Positions 11,350 to 23,562 are shown, counted from the first letter of the stretch. The stretch is DNA of 64,000 nt from Megascapheus bottae (GCA_024803745.1 JANJXV010000006.1:43563001-43627000); one strand, 5' to 3'. Notes: generated by a model not told the origin, from the letters alone. Translations and numbers: made by a program.

Positions 11350-11660
11350 ATCAGGTTTAGTCGGCCACACCTGTAGTCCTAACTATTGAGGACATGGAAA
11401 TAAGATCAAGGTCAAGGATATTCAGGGCAAAAGGTAGTGAGATTTCTTATTTCAACAAACAAGCTGGGAAAGGTGGTACCCTATAATCCAGCCACTGAGG
11501 AGGAGAAGGTAGGATGACTGGTTTGCATCTAGTTCTAGTAAAGATAGTATGAGATTGTTTTAAAAAGTAAAGCACAAGGACTGGGCCATAGCTTAAGTGG
11601 TAGAGTGCCTGCCTAGCAAGTGAGAGGCTCTGAGTTCAATCTCCAATATTACAAAGAGGG
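11350..11660 (+). mobile_element. B1-dID SINE, tandem B1 heads
   Basis: Two consecutive B1-like units (cacacctgtagtcctaac and then gtaccctataatccagcc) are followed by an ID part (catagcttaagtggtagag, ctgcctagcaag, gagttcaatctcc). Confidence 0.7.
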
Positions 11661-11724
11661 GTGTGAGGAGAGAAAGAGCACACTTACAGTTTTATTGCAA
11701 ATAACAAGGATCAAATGAAAGAAT

Positions 11725-11726
<2 letters not shown>

Positions 11727-11759
<33 letters not shown>
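11727..11759 (+). repeat. (CA)n microsatellite
   Basis: Uninterrupted CA array following the 11.35-11.66 kb SINE. Confidence 0.96.
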
Positions 11760-11764
<5 letters not shown>

Positions 11765-13200
11765 CAAATAAGTAGAAGTAACAAGCATAAAGTGGGCCAT
11801 CTAATATTAGGCTATTAGTCTATCTTAAAACACAGATATGCAAATATGACATTGCAATGCCAAGGTTTTGCAAGTGGAAACATAAAGCATTCAACTACCT
11901 AATAAGTAGTTATGTTAATATAAATTCTATGTGCAACAGGAGTGATAAAAGGCAGAGATAAATTTAAACACTTTCGGAGCCTAGTTCAATGAAAGTTAGA
12001 CAACCACTATTCCATTCTTTGTACTATTGGTAGTCTCAGGTGCTTTCCAAATAGTTCTGCTACTCTAAAACTAAGCCAAAATGGATGGCCTACACCATCA
12101 TAACAGCCACTTACCAAGCATGAAGCCCACGTCTTGATGAAAGAAAGCAAATTTCATAAAAGCCAGGTTCCATTTTTAGTCACACACATGCTAAACACAT
12201 TGGCATATGTTTCAGGCATTCTATAGCTGTGTATTTTAAGCAGGTCCTTTTTTACCTTGTGTAGCTTTCATTATATTGCAAGAGAAAAGAGGATTTCTTG
12301 CTCTGACCAGGAACAATATGCTTAGGTTTCTTGTCTAGTCTGTTTGCATTCTATATTTTTCTCCATGTACCTTTCATCAATAAATAACAGTGTTGCTTTA
12401 ACTAAAATGTGTGGAAAATTCTGATTGAATTTTCCACTTCAAATACACAAAATCATCTCATCTAGCATGCTGTGTTAGAAAATCTATGCTCCATTCTGAC
12501 CCCTCGTTGCAGACTATTTCAAGTGTTGGTAATGCACCGTAACTGGCTGCATGGCTGGTGAAGTAAACATATTGACTGAGAAATGTTTTGAAAACCTCCT
12601 ATTCCACATTGAGCCCAGCTACTGTCAAAAAATTCACAAAAAAAATGTTTGCATTCTGTCTGTGCAAAGAGCATGACAGAGCTCTGGAAGAAATTCCCAC
12701 AATAAATAAAACCAGCTACTGGCAGAACACAGCATCTTAAGCATTACTGTACAGGACTTGAAGCTCCAGAAGGCAAAGCAACACTCAGCTCAAACAATGC
12801 ACTCAGAGGTGTAAGGGATAAGATGTTATTAACTATGTCCTTCCTTTAATCTATTTGCAAGGTTAAAATAAAATTTAGCAGAAGAGATTACCACCACTAG
12901 TGAGAAGCTGCAGCTCAGCCAGTGGCCAAAGAACACACAGAAAAGAAAGGTAATATATTGATTAACCTTTCCCTCCAATTGCAGTCTAGGCCGCTAGCTG
13001 TCTTTTTTCATTTAGGAGGATATGACAGCTGACCCGGCTTATTTTCATGGACTGGAACTAGTACAGTCCTTGGACAAGTTAGGTTGCTGAGGCTAGGAGA
13101 CTCAAGCAATGTCTGTCACCACTGTTCTACCTATAAAACCCTAAGCATTCATGGAACCACATGGATTTCTAGTAACTCAAACTACCTTCTCTGAATACAC
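11765..13200. other. Repeat-poor block, no gene seen
   Basis: About 1.4 kb without any SINE, L1 or microsatellite that I recognise, unusual for this dense region. It is a candidate for conserved non-coding sequence, which only alignment can test. No long open frame. Confidence 0.45.
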
Positions 13201-13204
13201 ACTT

Positions 13205-13312
13205 TACTTTTTTTTTTTGTAAGGTCTGAGACTGGGACTTGAACTCAGTTCCTGTCACCCTCTCTCATTGGCTAGCCACCTATCCATTGAGCCACATCTC
13301 TAAAGCCCATGA
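13205..13312 (-). mobile_element. ID-type monomer
   Basis: On the minus strand: ggctttagagatgtggctca, then gagttcaagtccc, then poly(A) (T run at 13209-13219). Degraded middle. Confidence 0.65.
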
Positions 13313-13314
13313 TG

Positions 13315-14255
13315 CTCTTTACATAGCAATAGGAAGGATAGCCTCCAGGTATACAGAATGACAGACAGGTAATAAATTTCCTGTATTCCTCAAAATAAAG
13401 ATGAATGGTGTCCATTTAACGCAACATTTCCCCCGAAGTGTGTTTGAAACTTTGTGAATGGGTATTATATAGCAAGAAAACCTTCAAAATTCCTTGATAA
13501 TAGCTTCTGTGTTCAAGTAATCTCAAGAAACACTTAATGAAACCCAGCATCCAAGATGGACTCAATTTATGATTCCCCAAGACCATTCTAACCAGCAGTA
13601 CATCTGCCATATTCTACGATATTCGGCTCTAGCAGCCTAAGTTACTGCCATATGACAGACCAACTATTATGCTCAGTGGCTTTGAATTGTAGTGTTGAGC
13701 AGCAGCACTATAATAACAGAGCTAGGTGGTCTAGCCTGTCATTCAGTGAAGTATCCCATGCATAGCTCGCAAGATTGTATCAACAAACCTACAAGCCTGC
13801 AAACAAGAGCTAGAGAAATGAAGAACCTGTGCACTGCAGCAATCAGCCCTCTAAAGAAATAAAGACAACACAGAGAAGAACATGATAACCATGTTATAAG
13901 TCTGTGGTTCATGGGAAAGATCAGCTGGGTAAATATGGACTGTGACTATAGTCCTGGGTAAGAGAATAGAGCCAGGCCCTATTTATCAATGGCCAAGGTG
14001 TATCTTTTCTCTCCCTTGGCAAATTCTTTTATTTCTACTTAGGATAGAGACAATCACAAGAGAACCAGAGGAAGAGGCAGAAAGGAATTCTGAACATCTG
14101 GCTATTTCCTCCTTGTTTCTCCACACCAGGCTTTTCTTCCTGCTGCTAGTCAACAGAGTGGAGAACACTTATGGGCTCATGTTCCCCAAAGGGTTTATCT
14201 TTATATATTTATATGTATTCATATACAGTTTTTATAGCCTTAGATTTTGTTGGTA
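13315..14255. other. Unassigned sequence
   Basis: No recognised repeat. The 109-codon plus-strand open frame at 13942-14271 runs into a B1 fragment and shows no known motif. Confidence 0.4.
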
Positions 14256-14257
14256 TT

Positions 14258-14372
14258 TTGGTCTAAAATAGTGTCTTGTTGTGTTGCCCTGGTTAATTCT
14301 CCAACATCTGAGTCCAAGCAATTCTCCTGTCAGCCTCAAGGCTGAGATGGAAGGCATGTATCACACCCTTAA
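14258..14372 (-). mobile_element. B1-type monomer
   Basis: Antisense 7SL-like text: gtgttgccctggttaattc, agcaattctcctgtcagcct, ggcatgtatcacaccc. An old copy without a Geo or ID partner. Confidence 0.65.
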
Positions 14373-14551
14373 CCTTTTGGACCTTGGTTTCATAGTTTAC
14401 TCACATTCCTTTGGTTACTACAGTGAGAGAAATGGCCATGATGATGGGTCTACCCTGAGGAGAAAAAAAAAAACCCTCAGAAACAGGAGCTTTCATTTGT
14501 TCTTATGACTATCAGTTTTGAATAAATGACAAACATTTGAATAAAAGAAGA

Positions 14552-14772
14552 GTTGCTAGGTTCTGGTGGCTTACACCAGGAATCCTAGCATCTCAAGACA
14601 ATGAGATCTGAGGATCAAAATCCAAAGCTAGCCAGGGCAGGAAAGTCTGTGAGACTCATGTTTCTAATTAACCAGCAAGTAGTCAGAAGTAGAGCTGTGG
14701 CTCAAGTGTTAGAGTATTGCACAAAAACTCAAGGACAATGCCCAGGCCCCAAGTTTAAGCCTTATGACTAGC

Positions 14773-14814
<42 letters not shown>
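14552..14814 (+). mobile_element. B1-Geo SINE with (CA)n tail
   Basis: B1 head from 14552, linker with gagactcatgtttctaatta, Geo module (gctgtggctcaagtgttaga, caatgcccaggcccc), and a CA array at 14774-14814 where the A-rich tail would be. Confidence 0.85.
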
Positions 14815-14818
<4 letters not shown>

Positions 14819-14829
14819 GTATAATTTAA

Positions 14830-15383
14830 AGGGAGGCAAATATGCCTTATCTCTAGAAGGGCTCTACCATGCTATGCCATCTACTTGCTAGAGCACAGAG
14901 TCGTTCTGCTCTCAGCATCAGTGAGTCTGCATGTCATGTGACTCATGTCCACAAAAGAAATGGAGTATTAACAGAACCAGAAATGACAATCTTCCATTAT
15001 CAGACAAGACAAAAATAAACAATAAACAAACAGTAACGGATACAGAAGCAAGCATGGACACATGAATAGACACATGAAAGATTTCTGCATACCACATTAT
15101 TTAAAAAAAATAATAAAAGGAAAGGTGAGACTGAAAAACACATGAGAATGAAATAGGATTACTTCCTGGCAGAGTCAGGCCAAAGAAAAAGTCAGCAAAA
15201 TGGAACTCAAATCAGTAGATTACCAAAGAGGAAACTAAGTGAGTTACCAAAGGGGAAAAAAATAAGGCTATATAAAATCTGTGGGACAAAACGAAACTGA
15301 GAAATCAGGTAGATACAGAATCCCAGGAGCAGAGGAAAGTAAGGGAGAAGACATATTGGAGTAGAGGAAAACCAAGGATGTTT
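14830..15383. other. Unassigned sequence
   Basis: A-rich and purine-biased with no gene. No repeat family was identified with confidence. Confidence 0.4.
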
Positions 15384-15397
15384 CAAAAACAGATGCA

Positions 15398-15607
15398 GGG
15401 ACAGGAGTTTGGCCTAGTGATAGAGTGTTTGCCTAGCATGCACAAAGACCTGGGTTCAATTCCTTAGTACATACATAGAAAAAGCCAGAAGTGGTGCTGT
15501 GGCTGAAGTGGTAGGGATCTAGCCTTGAGAAAACCCAAGGACAGTGCTCAGACCCTGAGCTCAAGCCCAGGACTGGCAAAACAAACAAACACCACCAACA
15601 ACAGCAA
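15398..15607 (+). mobile_element. IDL-Geo SINE with TSD
   Basis: The left ID-like monomer (ggagtttggcctagtgatag, tgcctagcatgcac, gggttcaattcc) is joined by aaaaagccagaag to the Geo module (gtgctgtggctgaagtggta, cagtgctcagaccctgagc) and an A-rich tail. A 14-base TSD with one mismatch, caaaaa(c/t)agatgca, lies at 15384-15397 and 15608-15621. Confidence 0.9.
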
Positions 15608-15773
15608 CAAAAATAGATGCAAATCCATTAGTCCATATACACAAAAGCTCAGAAAACCTAAAGCAGAATTCAAAACAGGAAATATGTGAGAACATTATAG
15701 TCAAATGTTCTTTTCAAAATGTCAGCATGTGCAAAGTAGTAGGAAGAGAATATCTTATCAAAACATTTACAAA

Positions 15774-15895
15774 GCCAGGCATTGATGGCTCACACTGGTA
15801 ATCATAGCTACTCCAGAGACTGAGTCTTGAGGATTATGGTTCAAAGCCAACTGGGGCAGAAATCTCTGTAGGACTCACAAACCAGTGAAACCAGT
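15774..15895 (+). mobile_element. B1-type head, truncated
   Basis: B1 head only: ccaggcattgatggctcac, gagtcttgaggattatggtt, tcaaagccaactggggcag. The Geo half is absent. Confidence 0.7.
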
Positions 15896-16215
15896 GAAAG
15901 AAGAGAGGCACTACTGGCCTTTGAAATTTGCTACCAGCTGTCATCTGAGCTGCCTGGAATACACTTCCCAGGAACTGCTAGCAACCAAACTCCTTCATAA
16001 CCTTTTACTAAATCCACAGAAGCAAGACAGTATTGGGCCACACTTGACTGATGAATTGTCTAAGCCATTTCTGTACAGTTGCTAGTCCTGTTTTATTTGT
16101 TTTTCTTCTTGCCTGTAGGATGAACACAGACATTCAGTGGTCCATGAGAGCAAATGGCAATTGGCAAAAGGCCAAATCAGGAAACCCCTGTACTTAAGCT
16201 ATTCTGTGATCTTTT

Positions 16216-16318
16216 TCTTCCTGTCGGTCATGGGACTTGAACTCTAGGCTGGGCGCTGTCCCTGAGCTCTTCATTTCAAGGCTACTGCCCTACCCCTTGA
16301 GCAATAGTGCCACTTCCA
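16216..16318 (-). mobile_element. Geo-module fragment with TSD
   Basis: Only the Geo part of a SINE is present, reading on the minus strand from ggaagtggcactattgctc to ttcaagtcccatgacc. It is bounded by a perfect 16-base TSD (tattctgtgatctttt) at 16200-16215 and 16319-16334. The TSD shows it entered as a 5'-truncated copy and was not cut down later. Confidence 0.85.
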
Positions 16319-16334
16319 TATTCTGTGATCTTTT

Positions 16335-16920
16335 CACTTCTAAATTAAACCTATTTCCTTCTCTTTCCCAAATAACTGGTTAATGGTCCCTTGGCAAATT
16401 TCCTGTTACTCAGGAAACCTGTTTGCAAATTTGTTTGGTACAACTTTGATGACACTAGACAAGTCAACAAATTTACCACATATTTAAAGTTCAGGTGGGA
16501 AAAATCTTTAAGGACAAATGAGGCCAGACTATAACTATTTACCTATGTGCACTTGAGTTATCCAGCCAAAAGAAGAAGAAAATAAGTCTATCATAAAACC
16601 CTGTCCAATCTTATTTGATCTCCAAAGCCAAGTCCACTTATTTCTCAGATGGAAGTCAGTCTGGGAATGTTGGGGGTTGCAAGCTTTAAGAAAAAAAAAG
16701 TAAAAATAAATAAATAAAAGAGAAGAGAACTGTATCTACCTGCACACATAAACTGCATCGATGTAACAAAAAATTACCAGATAAGAGAAACAAGCCAAAT
16801 TAAGGAATTTTCCTCCCTGCTCCCAATGTGTTTGGTTATACTACTCAAGTGGACTTAAAAGAGAAATCACACCAACTGAAAGATTAGAAGTCATGGTGAC
16901 TGTTGTCTTTAAATTTGTCC
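16335..16920. other. Unassigned sequence
   Basis: No gene. An A-rich run lies at 16690-16720. No family identified. Confidence 0.4.
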
Positions 16921-16924
16921 TTTA

Positions 16925-17290
16925 TTTTACTGTGTTTTATTGAAACTTTTTCCAAAAAACAAAGGAAGAGAGAAGCAGCTCCTATTTCACATGATAATAA
17001 ATTAGGATGAGAGTATTTATATTTTAACTGTATATATTTATGGAGTACAGTGTGATTATCTAATACATGCATTTAATGTCTAATGGTTAAATCAGGACAA
17101 TTAGCATCTCCATCTCCTTAAACATTTATGATTTCTTCCTGTTGGGAGTCCCTGCACTCCTTCCTTGCAGCTCTTTATGAAATAGGTGATCCATTTTGAT
17201 AAACTATGACCACTTTGCGGTGCTGTGGAATACTACAACTTACTCCTATCTAACATTATTATGTGCCCATTATCTATAAGCAATAACATG
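16925..17290 (-). mobile_element. Old L1 (L1M-type) 3' end
   Basis: The antisense text follows the ancient L1 3' UTR: atggagtacagtgtgattat, taatacatgcatttaatgtc, tttatgatttcttcctgttggg, then actatgaccac and cctatctaacattatta. Divergence suggests insertion before rodents split from other placentals. Confidence 0.7.
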
Positions 17291-17294
17291 AAAA

Positions 17295-18080
17295 GCATGA
17301 GATGTTGGAAAGAAGAAGAGGAGAGATTCACAGTATTCTGGGCTCTGCCTCAAGAGCAGCACAGCACAGAAGGTCTTTTGGGGTGCTGCTGCATCAACCT
17401 TCAGTGAAAGTGCTGATATGTGTGCTTTTCTAGAAATGAATTACTCCTGGAGGAGACATTGTATAAAGAACTGTGGAATCATTGCAAACATAAAATGCCT
17501 CTACTTTTCTGTATATGTGTTACCTACCCTCAAGTCAAAACTAGTTTCATAAAACAAAGACTTTGGAGTAATTTTTCTAAAGGAAACTGGCTAAACTCAC
17601 CTTCAAGTCTAAATGCTCAATTTTAGCACTTAGCACAGGGCCTGGCCACAAAATGAATGTTCTGTATATAGTACGGGAACTGAATTCCAAAAATATTATT
17701 TATCCTGTTATTCCCAAGTGTTTAATACTGTTTTTATGTCATACCTTAGAGATCGCATCATGGAAAATTAAGTGAAAACTACTTCCCATAGAATTACTTG
17801 AAAGGGTCTAAGCAGAGAGACGTTGGGCTGATCAGCTTGATGGCCCTGGAGAACCTTCACTTTTCTTATGGAGAATTGCTTACACAGTCTATTGAGGGAA
17901 ACTGGCATTTTAGTCGGGTCAAATAAAAAAGTGGCCATGAGTCTGGGGAGTCTAGGAAATGGCTCAGAACAGAAAGGAAGAAACTTTGGATAAAATAATT
18001 TCTTCCTTCCTTCTTTATTCTCTCTTCTCTACTTTTCCCTCCTTAATGGTTGCTTTTTGTTGTTGTTTTCTTTTCTTTTT
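17295..18080. other. Unassigned sequence
   Basis: No exon. A short L2/MIR-like phrase (agcacttagcacagggcctgg) occurs near 17625-17645. Confidence 0.4.
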
Positions 18081-18084
18081 TCCT

Positions 18085-18175
18085 TTTTAGACAGGGACTT
18101 GCTATATAGTCCCAGTTAATCTGGAATTCATGGTCCTCTTGCTTCTACCTTTCACCTATCAAGTCCATTATGCAG
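18085..18175 (-). mobile_element. B1-type monomer fragment
   Basis: Antisense B1 3' half: agacagggacttgctatata, gtcccagttaatctggaatt. Degraded. Confidence 0.55.
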
Positions 18176-18329
18176 TTTCCCAAATTGTATTCAATAGACT
18201 GGCCCACGCCAGAGTGTCCTCCTTTTTACCCTACAGCTGCCTGGGAATGCAAGCTTGAATGAAGCACATCATTTGTCCACCTCATTAACTACTTAGAAGA
18301 TGTTTGTATTCTATTTAACCTTTTTGCTT

Positions 18330-18720
18330 TGAAAATTACACTATAGTGACTTACTACATGTATATGCTGGCATACCTGATGCTCACCTCTACGGAAGGCA
18401 TGGCGGGGCTTAAAGGATACATGGATATGTATTTCTGATGAGGACTGTTCATTTTCCCACTGCAGAGATTACATGCACACCAGTATTATTTATTTTAAAA
18501 AGCTGCTTTTCCAGCAAGTATTTGCAAACCTTTAGGTTCCTGCCAATCTGATATGAGGTGAAAAGACATTCTAGTAGCTTTTAATTTTCACTTCTCTTAT
18601 GAAGGCTGTTGAGAATCATTTTTTACTCATAAAAGCCATTCATTTATATTGTGTACCTTTGCCCATTTTTCAACTGTATTGTTATGGGTCTGGATTTCTT
18701 TTTAAAATAAACAGCAGAAA
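18330..18720 (-). mobile_element. Old L1 (L1ME/L1MC-type) fragment
   Basis: Antisense landmarks of the ancient L1 3' region are present: ctgccaatctgatatgaggtg, broken for length, then ttttcacttctcttatgaagg, and tgtacctttgcccatttttc. The copy is diverged and carries no usable reading frame. Confidence 0.7.
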
Positions 18721-18724
18721 AAGT

Positions 18725-19790
18725 CCTTATACACTGAGACAGATAGAGGACCCACAGGAGCATGGGCAGTTTTCTTACAGTTTTATAGCATTACCTACAT
18801 CCACAGTCCCATGCTGTGTTGTACAGAGGGTAGGATTTCTGAAGCTCTGGAGGTAAAAGGGAAGGGTTAGCAACCACCTTCCTGTAGAGCCCTGAGATGC
18901 CCTGCATTGGTCCAGAAAGGACTTGCCTAGGAGGGGCTGACCCCTCCTAGATGAGGTGACAAAGAACATGGGCTGATGGGTGGGGACAGAGACCACCTAG
19001 TCTGAGTCTTGCCATAGCCTTATGAAGTCACTGACTTTCACTATTTCTTCCTCAGAACGGCTGTGTACTGGGTTGCAGGGCAGGTAGAAGAGGCTATGCT
19101 TACTGATTTTAAAATGCAACATGACAACTCTATTTGGACAGAAAGAGAGGAATGGGCCACCTGAGAGGTGGAGAAGCATTTTCTTTTAATGTGATCCACT
19201 CTCATAGCTTCGTCCTGTAAAGTGGCAAATGTGGCCCACAGGAATTGGAATTGAGCATCCAGGACAGCTGTACCACACAATAGCCAGTGGTGCTTTCCCT
19301 CAGTACTGCCTAAGAAGTTAGCCACCTTTTCCAGCACAGGTACCAGAGCATGGCCACCTTCAGATTTCTAAAAAAAACCTAATATTAATGACAAAGAGGA
19401 CCAAAAAGTTGATTTGGCTCCAGTCACACTAATAGGTCAAAATAAATCACAATCGTGGAAAAACAGAGGTTGTGCTTACTTTTTGACAAAAGCCTACAGA
19501 GATGATCTGAGGGCTGAATCTGGTGTTCAACACTGCTCAAAGGCATGAGAAGACAAAGCACACACTGCCCAGAGACTTCCAAAAGTGAAGTAGCTGGAAG
19601 TCTTGCCAGTGTGCAACAAACCCCACTGAACTGAGGTTTCTGACAAAGTTTCTTCCGACAACTTCAAGGCATCACAGTGAAGAGAGGCCCAGGGGAGTAT
19701 CGTAGTCACTAGTGTCAATGCACAACTACAAAAACAAAAATGAATAGATGGCTCATGCACACACTTCCTTTGTGCTTAAAATCATAAAAA
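18725..19790. other. Unassigned sequence
   Basis: About 1 kb of slightly higher GC. Open frames of 60-98 codons on the minus strand show no motif and overlap each other. No repeat recognised. Confidence 0.4.
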
Positions 19791-19795
19791 CTACT

Positions 19796-19915
19796 GGACA
19801 CCAGTGGCTCACACATTTAATCCTAGCTACTTAGGAAGCTGAGCTCTGAGGATTGCAATTGGAAGTTATCCTAGGCACAAAAGTCAGTGAGATTCTTATT
19901 TGCCTGCAAGCAGCT
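19796..19915 (+). mobile_element. B1-type head, truncated
   Basis: Head of the B1 module (gacaccagtggctcacac, taatcctagctacttagg, gagctctgaggattgcaa), ending in the gagattcttatttgcc linker. Confidence 0.7.
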
Positions 19916-20514
19916 TTTCTGACACATTTCATGAATATTCCATTATTTTAAAGAATTTTATGATAAAAAAGTATATGGTATGGTATGCATACTTTCAAAT
20001 GGCATAAAAAGTGGGATACTCTAGAATTGGCTTCTAGGTTTGTTTTCCCATAGCACTATTTCCAGCGCTACCCACATTGCTGGGTGTTTATCCCTTCAGG
20101 CTGTCTACACCTTCTGACTGCCAATACTTCCAACTCTGTGGCACTCCCTCCCCCACAGACACAGAGGCAAGTTCTTCAGGCTGGGGATCACAGGGTCAAG
20201 TGCCACTAGTACTAGTGTGCCACCAAAATAGTCTGTTAACTCTATGGAATGGATGTACCACAGCATTGATCTATTATAATAATCCTCACTAATGTGGAGA
20301 CAGAAGCCTTCCCTTGGCTTCACAGCTAGTACTCAAAACTAGCCAGTACTCAAAACTAGACAGAAGGACTGTGTGATCTCCAGGCTGGTATGCAGTTACC
20401 AAGAATGGCACAGCAAAAGAAAACAGTGCCACACTCCACCGATCCTCATCTGACCCTTAATTCCTGCATTTATATATATAACAGTCATCTCCAGATTTAG
20501 GTTTATTAAAATCC

Positions 20515-20740
20515 CTCATCCTCCTGCAAGGCCTGGAAAATCTACCACTTCTAGGAAACCTTTTCTATGCACCACTCACAGGTCTCTCTCTACTCAAGTC
20601 AACAGCATACTAACATTTGTTACCATACAATTGCTTCTGCTTTGTTTCTTTGCCAATTAAATTACCTTTTTGAAGGTAAGAAGTTAAATTCTACAAATTA
20701 CATCCTTTCATGCCTAGCAATTTGTAGGTATTAAAAAAAT
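20515..20740 (+). mobile_element. L2-like fragment
   Basis: The layout resembles the L2 3' end (ctcctgcaagg, taggaaaccttttct, then a T/C-rich part and a gaaggtaagaag block). It is highly diverged, so only alignment would settle it. Confidence 0.4.
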
Positions 20741-21017
20741 CACTACAATGGGCTTTAAACAATGCAGACACCATCCTTCAAAAATCATCTGATTTTAACC
20801 CCTTATTTTACAAAATAAAGGAAAAGTCCCAGAAAGGCACAATAAAGATTTCCTCCCCCCACAAAAAAAAAGATTCCTGAGAAACTATTATAGGAATAAT
20901 AATAATTAATTGTTACAATTTGGTAGCCATTGGTTGCCTGATGATGGAATAAAACTTGGCCTACCTCAGCTCACTGAGTACCGTGAGCCAGCATCTTCTT
21001 GTATATATATATGTATA

Positions 21018-21272
21018 CCAATACTGAGGCTTGAACTCAGAGCTTGGGCACTGTCCTTTAGCTCTTTTCACTCAAGGCTGGGGTTCTACTCACTTGAGCC
21101 ACAACTTACACTTGCACTTTTCAGGTTTTGCTTTTGTTTTTGGCAGGGGGGAAGGATTAATTAGACATAAGATTCTAATGGTCTTTTCTGCCTAGGCTGG
21201 CTTCAAACCACTATCCTCAGATCTCAGTCCTGTCAGTAGCTAGGGTTACAAGTGTGAGCACTCCACCTGGTT
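21018..21272 (-). mobile_element. B1-Geo composite SINE
   Basis: Minus-strand B1 head (agtgctcacacttgtaaccc, agctactgacagg) then Geo module (gtggctcaagtgagtagaac, tgcccaagctctgagttca). The linker at 21110-21150 is expanded and carries extra T/G-rich bases. Confidence 0.8.
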
Positions 21273-21274
21273 GG

Positions 21275-21385
21275 CATTCTGATGATAAGAAAACTGAGAT
21301 TTCCTCAAACTGATTAAGTAATTGGCTCCAGGTCACAGCTAGTAAGTTTCAGAAATGGGGTTCATGCTTATTTAGTTGAGACCAA
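21275..21385 (-). mobile_element. MIR SINE fragment
   Basis: Antisense MIR core: gataagaaaactgagatttc, then aattggctccaggtcacagc, tagtaagtttcagaaatggg. Confidence 0.7.
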
Positions 21386-21389
21386 AGAT

Positions 21390-22930
21390 AATTTACAGAC
21401 AACTGACATAAAAATAAACAAAAACTATAAGCTGCATCAAAGATTTTGATTAGAAATTTATGACCCCTAAAGTCCTTTACCAAAAAAAAAGAAGTTTCCA
21501 TAGTACATTTTATGTGACTAAAATACTCCCATAATAATTATGGCAACCACTCTTCCAATTCCGTCTCCATTTTAAAAATGTCCTTAAATATAGTAACAAG
21601 TATTACATCCTCCAAAAAGAAAAAATTATTCTTTAACACTTGAAATTCCTGGGATGAAGAGGGTGTTAATTACCACCCAGAAACTCCATGCATAATAAGG
21701 CTCAAAAATGTAGATAATTTAAAATGTATATCCTCTTAGTGCTTAAAAGGAAAAAAAGAAATCAACCTATTTTCTTTTGCTATGGCAGACAAAAACGCAA
21801 ATCTATGATTTTTCCATTGCCTTTATTTATATCATCTATGTAAGTTTGAACTTGGGTTTAGACAGCCCCTAGTTATAGCTCAACAGTGGGTTTCTAAGGT
21901 CTCCAAGATATTTACTCTTCAGAAAGGTAAAAGTGTGAGGGGGGGGGGCGTGGAGGAGGGAGGATCAATCCTAAAAGGTTTATAGCAGAGAGAAAAGAAG
22001 ACCATCTGCTCTGCAATAGCTCTGGGCTGAATCTCCCAGCAGGGGAGCACAAGTTGTATAAACCTCATTCTCATTAGAGAAAAGGAGAGAAATTGCTGAG
22101 AATTCATGGAAAGGATTTTCAAGCCCTACAGCAGATTCAAACAATGTATCCTGGAATTAAATAACCAGGTCTGAGTTAAAGGATTACTATTATTGATATC
22201 AGGGATACTTTGCTTTTAAAAGAAAGATAAAATATTACAAAGCTTTCTGGTTTTCAAATTTATTAGATGGTATGCTTACTACTATTTGTTCTCACATGCT
22301 TAAAATTTAAGCACAATCTTATGAACCTATTTATTCTGGATCAGCACAGCTCCCAATGTGAAATGACAGCTCATCAAGAATAAATCTTCATCATCCCTTT
22401 GTGCTGAAATGCCAGGAGATTTGAAAACGAATTCCCTGTGCACACATGCTCCCTTCTGTCCACCAGATCATGTCCCTGATGCTCCCCTATCAAACTGATT
22501 TTTATTTAACAGAGCCCTTTACCAGCTCTGCAAATAACAGCGGTGTGGTCTTTGAACTATTATGCCTACTGCCCATCTTGCTTCATTCTTTGTTCGCTTG
22601 CTGTGTTAACAGCTTTCCACTGAGGGACAGACAGGTGAGCATATTCTCAAAGAGAAAAACTCTTTCAGAGATTCCCAGTGGACAAGCTCACGCAATCAGA
22701 GCAGCCCCCCTTATCTTTGGTCTCCCTTTACTTTTATTTAAATAAAACAGATTTAAAAGCTTGTTTTCCTGCATGTAAAGCACAAAAGGCTTCCTAAGGC
22801 AAGAAAAACTTCATGGATGAAAAAGAAAAATCAACATTTTAAACAGAAAAGTGCCCCTATTTCTGGTCCATATCTTCCCCTTAGTCTTAGCATAACTTTT
22901 GTTATAATAATTCACTTCTACTAAAGATTC
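21390..22930. other. Repeat-poor block
   Basis: About 1.5 kb with no recognised transposon, apart from a G run at 21940-21950. It contains a 99-codon plus-strand frame at 22446-22745 and an exon-like interval at 22513-22634 (see findings). It is a candidate conserved non-coding region. Coding status is not supported. Confidence 0.45.
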
Positions 22931-22945
22931 TTTCTGGCTGGAAGG

Positions 22946-23195
22946 CTGGTGAGCCAGGTGCTGGTGGCCACCATCTATAATCCTAGCTTTTCAGGAGGCT
23001 GAGAAATAGAGGATCTAGGCTTGACATTAACCTGGGCAGAGAAGTCCTTGAGATTCCATGTCTAAAATAACTAGCAAAAATCCAGGTGAGAGGCATGGTT
23101 CAAGTGGTAAAGCACCAGCTGAACAAGCAACTCAACCAAGCATGAAGCCCTGAGTTCAAACTTCAGTACCACCAAAATTAAAAAAAAAATAAAAA
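22946..23195 (+). mobile_element. B1-dID SINE
   Basis: B1 head (gagccaggtgctggtggcc, ataatcctagcttttcagg), an A-rich joint, then an ID part (gaggcatggttcaagtggta, ccctgagttcaaacttcagt) and poly(A). Confidence 0.85.
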
Positions 23196-23199
23196 AACT

Positions 23200-23550
23200 T
23201 TAAATGGAAGTCTACTTAATATCATTGTTTTGCAACTCATGAAAAGTTATATCATTTGTAGATGAATGTTAGCATTGAGAAATCCCACTCAAAAACTGCA
23301 GAGTAAGCAGGAAGCACCAAGTCTAGAATAGTCTCAATGGAGACCCTTTAATTAAGAAAAATGTCATATGTCTCTTCTTTGTGCTGATGAGAAAGTATAA
23401 ACCAATGGAGACCCCATTTTAAGAGACTACTGCCCAAAGTTGAAGAGCAGGCTTACAAGCCTATCATTCATCAGAAAATAAATGTTTTGCCCTGACTACA
23501 TTTCTTGCCAATTCCACAGTGCAGATTCATCATCAAGTCAATATTCTCAA
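23200..23550. other. Unassigned sequence
   Basis: No gene or repeat recognised in these 350 bases. Confidence 0.4.
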
Positions 23551-23562
23551 AAGATCTGCCTT

